NCBI RefSeq assembly: GCF_051020975.1
Contig: NW_027478167.1
Coordinates: 2,790,001-2,854,000, forward strand
Direction: 5' to 3'
From: Osmia lignaria lignaria
Taxonomy: Eukaryota > Arthropoda > Insecta > Hymenoptera > Megachilidae
Length of the DNA stretch: 64,000 bases
Positions 47,977 through 60,392 of the stretch are shown here, one piece after another. The number at the start of each line of letters is the position of its first letter. Position 1 is the stretch's first letter. A program made the translations under genes and the position numbers. Under the pieces are notes generated by a model, which was given only the letters and a program-made list of their open reading frames with translations, was not told the DNA's origin and ran no database searches.

Positions 47977-50900
47977 CACGGTGTTTCTGTATCTCTATTA
48001 TGTTGGTGCGGCTTCGGAACTTTTAAATATCTTGATATATCTCGAGAACTACGCATCTGATCAAAAAATATCATAGAACATAAAAAGTAGGAAACTTAAT
48101 TCTCTACAAAAAAGGTCTCTTAACATTTTGCCATAGCTCGCTTCTTTCCCGAGATATTTGCAGATATATCTCAAGGGAAGGGGCCTGACGGACATATTTC
48201 GAGATATTTCTTCTTCTTGTTGTTCTTCTTCTGCACAGCTAAGCTGGAAGTGGCATTTGCGGCTCGCACTAGTGCAGAGTTATCTCAAAGAAAGGGGCCA
48301 CGGTGTTTCTGTATCCCTATTATGTTGGTGCGGCTTCGGAACTTTTAAATATCTTGATATATCTCGAGAACTACGCATCTGATCAAAAAATATCATAGAA
48401 CATAAAAAGTAGGAAACTTAATTCTCTACAAAAAAGGTCTCTTAACAATTGGCCATAGCTCGCTTCGTTTCCGAGATATTTGCAGATTTATCTCAAGGGA
48501 AGGGGCCTGGCGGACATATTTCGAGATATTTCTTCTTCTTGTTGTTCTTCTTCTGCACAGCTAAGCTGGAAGTGGCATTTGCGGCTCGCACTAGTGCAGA
48601 GTTATCTCAAAGAAAGGGGCCACGGTGTTTCTGTATCCCTATTATGTTGGTGCGGCTTCGGAACTTTTAAATATCTCGATATATCTCGAAAACTACGCTT
48701 CTGATCAAAAAATATGATAGAACATAAATTGTAGGAAACATAATTCTCTACAAAAAAGGTCTCTTAACATTTTGCCATAGCTCGCTTCGTTTCCGAGATA
48801 TTTGCAGATATATCTCAAGGGAAGGGGCCTGACGGACATATTTCGAGATATTTCTTCTTCTTGTTGTTCTTCTTCTGCACAGCTAAGCTGGAAGTGGCAT
48901 TTACAGCTCGCAATAGTGCAGAGTTATCTCAAAGAAAGGGGCCACGGTGTTTCTGTATCTCTATTATGTTGGTGCGGCTTCGGAACTTTTAAATATCTTG
49001 ATATATCTCGAGAACTACGCATCAGATCAAAAAATATGATAGAACATAAAAAGTAGGAAACTTAATTCTCTACAAAAAAGGTCTCTTAACATTTTGCCAT
49101 AGCTCTCTTCGTTTCCGAGATATTTGCAGATTTATCTCAAGGGAAGGGGCCTGACGGACATATTTCGAGATATTTCTTCTTCTTGTTGTTCTTCTTCTGC
49201 ACAGCTAAGCTGGAAGTGGCATTTACAGCTCGCAATACTGCAGAGTTATCTCAAAGAAAGGGGCCACGGTGTTTCTGTATCCCTATTATGTTGGTGCGGC
49301 TTCGGAACTTTTAAATATCTCGATATATCTCGAAAACTACGCTTCTGATCAAAAAATATCATAGAACATAAATTGTAGGAAACATAATTCTCTACAAAAA
49401 ACGTCTCTTAACATTTTGCCATAGCTCGCTTCGTTTCCGAGATATTTGCAGATTCAGCTCAAAGGAACTGGCCTGATGGACATATTTCGAGATATTTCTT
49501 CTTCTTGTTGTTCTTCCTCTGCACAGCTAAGCTGGAAGTGGCATTTGCGGCTCGCACTAGTGCAGAGTTATCTCAAAGAAAGGGGCCACGGTGTTTCTGT
49601 ATCCCTATTATGTTGGTGCGGCTTCGGAACTTTTAAATATCTTGATATATCTCGAGAACTACGCATCTGATCAAAAAATATCATAGAACATAAAAAGTAG
49701 GAAACTTAATTCTCTACAAAAAAGGTCTCTTAACAATTGGCCATAGCTCGCTTCGTTTCCGAGATATTCGCAGATTTATCTCAAGGGAAGGGGCCTGGCG
49801 GACATATTTCGAGATATTTCTTCTTCTTGTTGTTCTTCTTCTGCACAGCTAAGCTGGAAGTGGCATTTGCGGCTCGCACTAGTGCAGAGTTATCTCAAAG
49901 AAAGGGGCCACGGTGTTTCTGTATCCCTATTATGTTGGTGCGGCTTCGGAACTTTTAAATATCTTGATATATATCGAGAACTACGCATCTGATCAAAAAA
50001 TATCATAGAATATAAAAAGTAGGAAACTTCATTCTCTACCAAAAAGGTCTCTTAACATTTTGCCATAGCTCGCTTCGTTTCCGAGATATATGCAGATTTA
50101 TCTCAAGGGAAGGGGCCTGACGGACATATTTCGGGATATTTCTTCTTCTTGTTGTTCTTCTTCTGCACAGCTAAACAGGAAGTGGCATTTCCAGCTCGCA
50201 ATAGTGCAGAGTTATCTGAAAGAAAGGGGCCACGGTGTTTCTGTATCTCTATTATGTTGGTGCGGCTTCGGAACTTTTAAATATCTGGATATATCTCGAG
50301 AACTACGCATCTGATCAAAAAATATCATAGAACATAAAAAGTAGGAAACTTAATTCTCTACAAAAAAGGTCTCTTAACATTTTGCCATAGCTCGCTTCGT
50401 TTCCGAGATATTTGCAGATTTATCTCGAGGGAAGGGGCCTGACGGACATATTTCGAGATACTTCTTCTTCTTGTTGTTCTTCTTCTGCACAGCTAAGCTG
50501 GAAGCGGCATTTGCGGCTCGCACTAGTGCAGAGTTATCTCAAAGAAAGGGGCCACGGTGTTTCTGTATCTGTATTATGTTGGTGCAGCTTCGGATCTTTT
50601 AAATATCTCGATATATCTCGAAAACTACGCTTCTGATCAAAAAATATCATAGAACCTAAATTGTGGGAAATATAATTCTCTACAAAAAAGGTCTCTTAAC
50701 ATTTTGCCGTAGCTCGCTTCGTTTCCGAGATAGTTGCAGATTTATCTCAAGGGAAGGGGCCTGACGGATATATTTCCAGATACTTCTTCTTCTTGTTGTT
50801 CTTCTTCTGCACAGCTAAGCTGGAAGTGGCATTTGCAGCTCGCAATAGTGCAGAGTTATCTCAAAGAAAGGGGCCACGGTGTTTCTGTATCTCTATTATG

Positions 50901-53900
50901 TTGGTGCGTCTTCGGAACTTTTAAATATCTCGATATATCTCGAAAACTACGCTTCTGATCAAAAAATATCATAGAACATAAATTGTAGGAAACATAATTC
51001 TCTACAAAAAACGTCTCTTAACATTTTCCCATAGTTCGCTTCGTTTCCGAGATATTTGCAGATTCAGCTCAAAGGAACTGGCCTGACGGACATATTTCGA
51101 GATATTTTTTCTTCTTGTTGTTCTTCCTCTGCACAGCTAAGCTGGAAGTGGCATCTGCAGCTCGCAATAGTGCAGAGTTATCTCAAAGAAAGGGGCCACG
51201 GTGTTTCTGTATCTCTATTATGTTGGGGCGGCTTCGGAACTTTTAAATATCTCGATATATCTCGAAAACTACGCTTCTGATCAAAAAATATCATAGAACA
51301 TAAATTGTAGGAAACTTAATTCTCTACAAAAAAGGTCTCTTAACATTTTGCCATAGCTCTCTTCGTTTCCGAGATATTTGCAGATTTATCTCAAGGGAAG
51401 GGGCCTGACGGACATATTTCGAGATATTTCTTCTTCTTGTTGTTCTTCTTCTGCACAGCTTAGCTGGAAGTGGCATTTGCAGCTCGCAATAGTGCAGAGT
51501 TATCTCAAAGAAAGGGGCCACGGTGTTTCTGTATCTCTATTATGTTGGTGCGGCTTCGGAACTTTTAAATATCTTGATATATCTCGAGAACTACGCGTCT
51601 GATCAAAAAATATCATAGAACATAAAAAGTAGGAAACTTAATTCTCTACAAAAACGGTCTCTTAACATTTTGCCATGGCTCGCTTCGTTTCCGAGATATT
51701 TGCAGATATATCTCAAGGGAAGGGGCCTGACGGACATATTTCGAGATATTTCTTCTTCTTGTTGTTCTTCTTCTGCACAGCTAAGCTGGAAGTGGCATTT
51801 GCGGCTCGCACTAGTGCACAGTTATCTCAAAGAAAGGGGCCACGGTGTTTCTGTATCTCTATTATGTTGGTGCGTCTTCGGAACTTTAAAATATCTTGAT
51901 ATATCTCGAGAACTACGCTTCTGATCAAAAAATATCATAGAACGGAAATTGTAGGAAACATTATTCTCTACAAAAAAGGTCTCTTAACATTTTGCCATAG
52001 CTCGCTTCGTTTCCGAGATATTTGCAGATTCATCTCAGGGGAAGGGGTCTGACGGACATATTTCGAGATATTTCTTCTTCTTGTTGTTCTTCTTCTGCAC
52101 AGCTAAGCTCGAAGTGGCATTTGCAGCTCGCAATAGTGCAGAGTTATCTCAAAGAAAGAGGCCACGGTGTTTCTGTACCTCTATTATGTTGGTGCAGCTT
52201 CGGAACTTTTAAATATCTTGATATATCTCGAGAACTACGCATCTGATCAAAAAATATCATCAAACATAAAAAGTAGGAAACTTAATTCTCTACAAAAAAG
52301 GTCTCTTAACATTTTGCCATAGCTCGCTTGGTTTCCGAGATATTTGCAGATTTATCTCAAGGGAAGGGTCCTGATGGACATATTTCGAGATATTTCTTCT
52401 TCTTGTTGTTCTTCTTCTGCACAGCTAAACTGGAAGTGGCATTTCCAGCTCGCAATCGTGCAGAGTTATCTCAAAGAAAGGGGCCACGGTGTTTCTGTAT
52501 CTCTATTATGTTGGTGCGGCTTCGGAACTTTTAAATATCTCGATATATCTCGAAAACTACGCTTCTGATCAAAAAATATCATTGAACATAAATTGTAGGA
52601 AACATAATTCTCTACAAAAAACGTTTCTCAACATTTTGCCATAGCTCGCTTCGTTTCCGAGATATTTGCAGATTCAGCTCAAAGGAACGGGCCTGACGGA
52701 CATATTTCGAGATACTTCTTCTTCTTGTTGTTCTTCTTCTGCACAGCTAAGCTGGAAGTGGCATTTGCGGCTCGCACTAGTGCAGAGTTATCTCAAAGAA
52801 AGGGGCCACGGTGTTTCTGTATCTCTATTATGTTGGTGCGGCTTCGGAACTTTTAAATATCTCGATATATCTCGAAAACTACGCTTCTGATCAAAAAATA
52901 TCATAGAACATAAATTGTAGGAAACATAATTCGCTACAAAAAAGGTCTCTCAACATTTTGCCATAGCTCGCTTCGTTTCCGAGATATTTGCAGATATATC
53001 TCAAGGGCAGGGGCCTGACGGACATATTTCGAGATATTTCTTCTTCTTGTTGTTCTTCTTCTGCACAGCTAAGCTGGAAGTGGCATTTACAGCTCGCAAT
53101 AGTGCAGAGTTATCTCAAAGAAAGGGGCCACGGTGTTTCTGTATCTCTATTATGTTGGTGCGGCTTCGGAACTTTTAAATATCTTGATATATCTCGAGAA
53201 CTACGCATCTGATCAAAAAATATCATAGAACATAAAAAGTAGGAAACTTCATTCTCTACAAAAAAGGTCTCTTAACATTTTGCCATAGCTCGCTTCCTTT
53301 CCGAGATATTTGCAGATTTATCACAAGGGAAGGGGCCTGACGGACATATTTCGAGATATTTCTTCTTCTTGTTGTTCTTCTTCTGCACAGTTAAGCTGGA
53401 AGTGGCATTTGCGGCTCGCACTATTGCAGAGTTATCTCAAAGAAAGGGGCCACGGTGTTTCTGTATCTCTATTATGTTGGTGCGGCTTCGGAACTTTTAA
53501 ATATCTCGATATATCTCGAAAACTACGCTTCTGATCAAAAAATATCATAGAACATAAATTGTAGGAAACATAATTCGCTACAAAAAAGGTCTCTCAACAT
53601 TTTGCCATAGCTCGCTTCGTTTCCGAGATATTTGCAGATATATCTCAAGGGCAGGGGCCTGACGGACATATTTCGAGATATTTCTTCTTCTTGTTGTTCT
53701 TCTTCTGCACAGCTAAGCTGGAAGTGGCATTTACAGCTCGCAATAGTGCAGAGTTATCTCAAAGAAAGGGGCCACGGTGTTTCTGTATCTCTATTATGTT
53801 GGTGCGGCTTCGGAACTTTTAAATATCTTGATATAACTCGAGAACTGCGCATCTGATCAAAAAATATCATAGAACATAAGAAGTAGGAAACTTAATTCTC

Positions 53901-55894
53901 TACAAAAAAGGTCTCTTAATATTTTGCCATAGCTCGCTTCGTTTCCGAGATATTTGCAGATTTATCTCAAGGGAAGGGGCCTAACGGACATATTTCGAGT
54001 TATTTCTTCTTCTTGTTGTTCTTCCTCTGCACAGCTAAACTGGAAGTGGCATTTCCAGCTCGCAATAGTGCAGAGTTATCTCAAAGAAAGGGGCCACGGT
54101 GTTTCTGTATCTCTATTATGTTGGTGCGGCTTCGGAACTTTTAAATATCTTGATATATCTCGAGAACTACGCATCTGATCAAAAAATATCATAGAACATA
54201 AAAAGTAGGAAACATAATTCTCTACAAAAAACGTCTCTTAACATTTTGCCATAGCTCGCTTCGTTTCCGAGATATTTGCAGATTCAGCTCAAAGGAACGG
54301 GCCTGACGGACATATTTCGAGATACTTCTTCTTCTTGTTGTTCTTCCTCTGCACAGCTAAGCTGGAAGTGGCATTTGCAGCTCGCAATAGTGCAGAGTTA
54401 TCTCAAAGAAAGGGGCCACGGTGTTTCTGTATCTCTATTATGTTGGTGCGGCTTCGGAACTTTTAAATATCTCGATATATCTCGAAAACTACGCTTCTGA
54501 TCAAAAAATATCATAGAACATAAATTGTAGGAAACATAATTCGCTACAAAAAAGGTCTCTCAACATTTTGCCATAGCTCGCTTCGTTTCCGAGATATTTG
54601 CAGATATATCTCAAGGGCAGGGGCCTCACGGACATATTTCGAGATATTTCTTCTTCTTGTTGTTCTTCTTCTGCACAGCTAAGCTGGAAGTGGCATTTAC
54701 ATCTCGCAATAGTGCAGAGTTATCTCAAAGAAAGGGGCCACGGTGTTTCTGTATCTCTATTATGTTGGTGCGGCTTCGGAACTTTTAAATATCTTGATAT
54801 ATCTCGAGAACTGCGCATCTGATCAAAAAATATCATAGAACATAAAAAGTAGGAAACTTAATTCTCTACAAAAAAGGTCTCTTAACATTTTGCCATAGCT
54901 CGCTTTGTTTCCGAGATATTTGCAGATTTATCTCAAGGGAAGGGGCCTAACGGACATATTTCGAGTTATTTCTTCTTCTTGTTGTTCTTCCTCTGCACAG
55001 CTAAACTGGAAGTGGCATTTCCAGCTCGCAATAGTGCAGAGTTATCTCAAAGAAAGGGGCCACGGTGTTTCTGTATCTCTATTATGTTGATGCGGCTTCG
55101 GAACTTTTAAATATCTTGATATATCTCGAGAACTACGCATCTGATCAAAAAATATCATAGAACATAAAAAGTAGGAAACTTAATTCTCTACAAAAAAGGT
55201 CTCTAAACATTTTGCCATAGCTCGCTTCGTTTCCGAGATATTTGCAGATTTATCTCAAGGGAAGGGGCCTGACGGACATATTTCGAGATATTTCTTCTTC
55301 TTGTTGTTCTTCTTCTGCACAGCTAAGTTGGAAGTGGCATTTGCAGCTCGCAATAGTGCAGAGTTATCTCAAAGAAAGGGGCCACGGTGTTTCTGTATCT
55401 CTATTATGTTGGTGCGGCTTCGGAACTTTTAAATATCTTGATATATCTCGAGAACTGCGCATCTGATCAAAAAATATCATAGAACATAAAAAGTAGGAAA
55501 CTTAATTCTCTACAAAAAAGGTCTCTTAACATTTTGCCATAGCTCGCGTCGTTTCCGAGATATTTGCAGATTTATCTCAAGGGAAGGGGCCTAACGGACA
55601 TATTTCGAGATATTTCTTCTTCTTGTTGTTCTTCTTCTGCACAGCTATACTGGAAGTGGCATTTCCAGCTCGCAATAGTGCAGAGTTATCTCAAAGAAAG
55701 GAGCCACGGTGTTTCTGTATCTCTATTATGTTGGTGCGGCTTCGGAACTTTTAAATATCTTGATATATCTCTAGAACTACGCATCTGATCAAAAAATATC
55801 ATAGAACATAAAAAGTAGGAAACTTAATTCTCTACAAAAAAGATCTCTTAACATTTTGCCATAGCTCGCTTCGTTTCCGAGATATTTGCAGATT
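47977..55894 (+). repeat. Large tandem duplication, copy 2 (7,918 bp, about 25 monomers)
   Basis: Near-identical to 39283-47844. Differences noticed (copy 1/copy 2): 41639 C/50011 T, 42303 G/50675 A, 42656 G/51028 C, 42962 C/51334 G, 43516 T/51888 A, 43890 G/52262 A, 45247 G/53297 C, 45870 C/53920 T, 46089 A/54139 T. That is about 0.1% if I missed few. It lacks two monomers present in copy 1. The right edge is T at 47845 against C at 55895, where a Q-form monomer begins. Confidence 0.92.
48480..48801 (+). repeat. Chimeric monomer m151, unequal-exchange junction
   Basis: Its 5-prime part is that of m124 (GGCCTGGCGGAC, CTCAAAGAAAGG, GTATCCCTATT at 48638) and its tail is that of m125 (ATATGATAG at 48716). 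The junction lies between 48639 and 48715. One whole period is missing while the phase is kept, as expected from unequal pairing between neighbouring monomers. Confidence 0.8.
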
Positions 55895-58800
55895 CAGCTC
55901 AAAGGAACTGGCCTGACGGACATATTTCGAGATATTTCTTCTTCTTGTTGTTCTTCCTCTGCACAGCTAAGCTGGAAGTGGCATTTGCAGCTCGCAATAG
56001 TGCAGAGTTATCTTAAAGAAAGGGGCCACGGTGTTTCTGTATCTCTATTATGTTGGTGCGGCTTCGGAACTTTTAAATATCTTGATATATCTCGAGAACT
56101 ACGCATCTGATCAAAAAATGTCATAGAACATAAAAAGTAGGAAACTTAATTCTCTACAAAAAAGGTCTCTTAACATTTTGCCATAGCTCGCTTCGTTTCC
56201 GAGATATTTGCATATTTATCTCAAGGGAAGGGGCCTAACGGACATATTTCGAGATATTTCTTCTTCTTGTTGTTCTTCTTCTGCACAGCTAAGCTCGAAG
56301 CGGCATTTGCAGCTCGCAATAGTGCAGAGTTATCCCAAAGAAAGGGGCCACGGTGTTTCTGTATCTCTATTATGTTGGTGCGGCTTCGGAACTTTTAAAT
56401 ATCTTGATATATCTCGAGAACTACGCATCTGATCAAAAAATATCATACTACATAAAAAGTAGGAAACTTAATTCTCTACAAGAAAGGTCTCTAAACATTT
56501 TGCCATTGCTCGCTTCGTTTCCGAGATATTTGCAGATTTATCTCAAGGGAAGGGGCCTGACGGACATATTTCGAGATATTTCTTCTTCTTGTTGTTCTTC
56601 TTCTGCACAGCTAAGCTGGAAGTGGCATTTGCAGCTCGCAATAGTGCAGAGTTATCTCAAAGAAAGGGGCCACGGTGTTTCTGTATCTCTATCATGTTGG
56701 TGCGGCTTCGGGACTTTTAAATATCTTGATATATCTCGAGAACTACGCATCTGATCAAAAAATATCATAGAACATAAAAAGTAGGAAACTTAATTCTCTA
56801 CAAAAAAGGTCTCTTAACATTTTGCCATACCTCGCTTCGTTTCCGAGATATTTGCAGATTTATCTCAAGGGAAGGGGCCTGACGGACATATTTCGAGATA
56901 TTTCTTCTTCTTGTTGTTCTTCTTCTGCACAGCTAAGCTGGAAGTGGCATTTGCGGCTCGCACTAGTGCAGAGTTATCTCAAAGAAAGGGGCCACGGTGT
57001 TTCTGTATCTCTATTATGTTGGTGCGGCTTCGTAACTTTTAAATATCTCGATATATCTCGAAAACTACGCTTCTGATCAAAAAATATCATAGAACATAAA
57101 TTGTAGGAAACATAATTCTCTACAAAAAAGGTCTCTTAACATTTCGCCATAGCTCGCTTGGTTTCCGAGATATTTGCAGATATATCTCAAGGGCAGGGGC
57201 CTGACGGACATATTTCGAGATATTTCTTCTTCTTGTTGTTCTTCTTCTGCACAGCTAAGCTGGAAGTGGCATTTACAGCTCGCAATAGTGCAGAGTTATC
57301 TCAAAGAAAGGGGCCACGGTGTTTCTGTATCCCTATTATGTTGGTGCGGCTTCGGCACTTTTAAATATCTTGATATATCTCGAGAACTACGCATCTGATC
57401 AAAAAATATCATAGAAGATAAAAAGTAGGAAACTTAATTCTCTACAAAAAAGGTCTCTTAACATTTCGCCATAGCTCGCTTCGTTTCCGAGATATTTGCA
57501 GATTTATCTCAAGGGAAGGGGCCTATCGGACATATTTCGAGATATTTCTTCTTCTTGTTGTTCTTCTTCTGCACAGCTAAGCTGGAAGTGGCATTTACAG
57601 CTCGCAATAGTGCAGAGTTATCCCAAAGAAAGGGGCCACGGTGTTTCTGTATCTCTATTATGTTGGTGCGGCTTCGGAACTTTTAAATATCTTGATATAT
57701 CTCGAGAACTACGCATCTGATCAAAAAATATCATACTACATAAAAAGTAGGAAACTTAATTCTCTACAAGAAAGGTCTCTAAACATTTTGCCATAGCTCG
57801 CTTCGTTTCCGAGATATTTGCAGATTTATCTCAAGGGAAGGGGCCTGACGGACATATTTCGAGATATTTCTTCTTCTTGTTGTTCTTCTTCTGCACAGCT
57901 AAGCTGGAAGTGGCATTTGCAGCTCGCAATAGTGCAGAGTTATCTCAAAGAAAGGGGCCACGGTGTTTCTGTATCTCTATCATGTTGGTGCGGCTTCGGG
58001 ACTTTTAAATATCTCGATATATCTCGAAAACTACGCTTCTGATCAAAAAATATCATAGAACATAAAAAGTAGGAAACTTAATTCTCTACAAAAAAGGTCT
58101 CTTAACATTTTGCCATAGCTCGCTTCGTTTCCGAGATATTTGCAGATTCAGCTCAAAGGAACTGGCCTGACGGACATATTTCGAGATATTTCTTCTTCTT
58201 GTTGTTCTTCTTCTGCACAGCTAAGCTGGAAGTGGCATTTACAGCTCGCAATAGTGCAGAGTTATCCCAAAGAAAGGGGCCACGGTGTTTCTGTATCTCT
58301 ATTATGTTGGTGCGGCTTCGGAACTTTTAAATATCTTGATATATCTCGAGAACTACGCATCTGATCAAAAAATATCATACTACATAAAAAGTAGGAAACT
58401 TAATTCTCTACAAGAAAGGTCTCTAAACATTTTGCCATAGCTCGCTTCGTTTCCGAGATATTTGCAGATTTATCTCAAGGGAAGGGGCCTGACGGACATA
58501 TTTCGAGATATTTCTTCTTCTTGTTGTTCTTCTTCTGCACAGCTAAGCTGGAAGTGGCATTTGCAGCTCGCAATAGTGCAGAGTTATCTCAAAGAAAGGG
58601 GCCACGGTGTTTCTGTATCTCTATCATGTTGGTGCGGCTTCGGGACTTTTAAATATCTCGATATATCTCGAAAACTACGCTTCTGATCAAAAAATATCAT
58701 AGAACATAAAAAGTAGGAAACTTAATTCTCTACAAAAAAGGTCTCTTAACGTTTTGCCATAGCTCGCTTCGTTTCCGAGATATTTGCAGATTTATCTCAA

Positions 58801-59427
58801 GGGAACGGGCCTAACGGACATATTTCGAGATATTTCTTCTTCTTGTTGTTCTTCTTCTGCACAGCTAAGCTCGAAGCGGCATTTGCAGCTCGCAATAGTG
58901 CAGAGTTATCCCAAAGAAAGGGGCCACGGTGTTTCTGTATCTCTATTATGTTGGTGCGGCTTCGGAACTTTTAAATATCTTGATATATCTCGAGAACTAC
59001 GCATCTGATCAAAAAATATCATACTACATAAAAAGTAGGAAACTTAATTCTCTACAAGAAAGGTCTCTAAACATTTTGCCATAGCTCGCTTCGTTCCCGA
59101 GATATTTGCAGATTTATCTCAAGGGAAGGGGCCTGACGGACATATTTCGAGATATTTCTTCTTCTTGTTGTTCTTCTTCTGCACAGCTAAGCTGGAAGTG
59201 GCATTTGCAGCTCGCAATAGTGCAGAGTTATCTCAAAGAAAGGGGCCACGGTGTTTCTGTGTCTCTATCATGTTCGTGCGGCTTCGGGACTTTTAAATAT
59301 CTCGATATATCTCGAAAACTACGCTTCTGATCAAAAAATATCATAGAACATAAAAAGTAGGAAACTTAATTCTCTACAAAAAAGGTCTCTTAACATTTTG
59401 CCATAGCTCGCTTCGTTTCCGAGATAT
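55895..59427 (+). repeat. Dimer HOR (644 bp), m175-m184, with a two-monomer insertion
   Basis: Class 1 (56208, 57496, 58140, 58784) has TTATCCCAAAG, CATACTACAT, ACAAGAAAGG and TCTCTAAAC. Class 2 (56530, 57818, 58462, 59106) has CTATCATGTT and CTTCGGGAC. They alternate regularly from 57496 on; m177-m178 (56852, 57174) separate the first dimer from the rest. Class 1 varies in motif A (56208 and 58784 ordinary-like with CTAACGG, 58140 Q-form), so motif A has been exchanged within the dimer family. In m176 the usual CCATAGCTCG reads CCATTGCTCG. Confidence 0.8.
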
Positions 59428-59686
59428 TTGCAGATTTATCTCAAGGGAAGGGGCCTAACGGACATATTTCGAGATATTTCTTCTTCTTGTTGTTCTTGTT
59501 CTGCACAGCTAAACTGGAAGTGGCATTTCCAGCTCGCAATAGTGCAGAGTTATCTCAATGAAAGGGGCCACGGTGTTTCTGCATCTCTATTATGTTGGTG
59601 CGGCTTCGGAACTTTTAAATATCTTGATATATCTCGAGAACTACGCATCTGATCAAAAAATATCATAGAACATAAAAAGTAGGAAA

Positions 59687-59691
59687 CTTAT
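59687..59691 (+). other. 1-bp deletion in tail of m185
   Basis: GAAACTTATTCTCTAC replaces GAAACTTAATTCTCTAC, so m185 is 321 bp. It is the last phase shift in the window. Confidence 0.9.
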
Positions 59692-60392
59692 TCTCTACAA
59701 AAAAGGTCTCTTAACATTTTGCCATAGCTCGCGTCGTTTCCGAGATATTTGCAGATTTATCTCAAGGGAAGGGGCCTAACGGACATATTTCGAGATATTT
59801 CTTCTTCTTGTTGTTCTTCTTCTGCACAGCTAAACTGGAAGTGGCATTTCCAGCTCGCAATAGTGCAGAGTTATCTCAAAGAAAGGAGCCACGGTGTTTC
59901 TGTATCTCTATTATGTTGGTGCGGCTTCGGAACTTTTAAATATCTTGATATATCTCGAGAACTACGCATCTGATCAAAAAATATCATAGAACATAAAAAG
60001 TAGGAAACTTAATTCTCTACAAAAAAGGTCTCTTAACATTTTGCCATACCTCGCTTCGTTTCCGAGATATTTGCAGATTTATCTCAAGGGAAGGGGCCTG
60101 ACGGACATATTTCGAGATATTTCTTCTTCTTGTTGTTCTTCTTCTGCACAGCTAAGCTGGAAGTGGCATTTGCGGCTCGCACTAGTGCAGAGTTATCTCA
60201 AAGAAAGGGGCCACGGTGTTTCTGTATCTGTATTATGTTGGTGCGGCTTCGGAACTTTTAAATATCTTGATATATCTCGAGAACTACGCATCTGATCAAA
60301 AAACATCATAGAACATAAAAAGTAGGAAACTTAATTCTCTACAAAAAAGGTCTCTTAACATTTTGCCATAGCTCGCTTCGTTTCCGAGATAT

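Noticed and set aside
39283..55894. Treating the 8.5-kb duplication as an exact assembly duplication
   Set aside because: At least nine scattered base differences and two whole-monomer differences separate the copies, which a simple assembly duplication would not create; raw-read confirmation is still the decisive test.
56353..56754. Longer 133-codon open frame
   Set aside because: It exists only because TAG in CCATAGCTCG became TTG in one monomer (near 56506), joining an out-of-phase stretch of one monomer to the 74-codon frame of the next. No independent support for coding.
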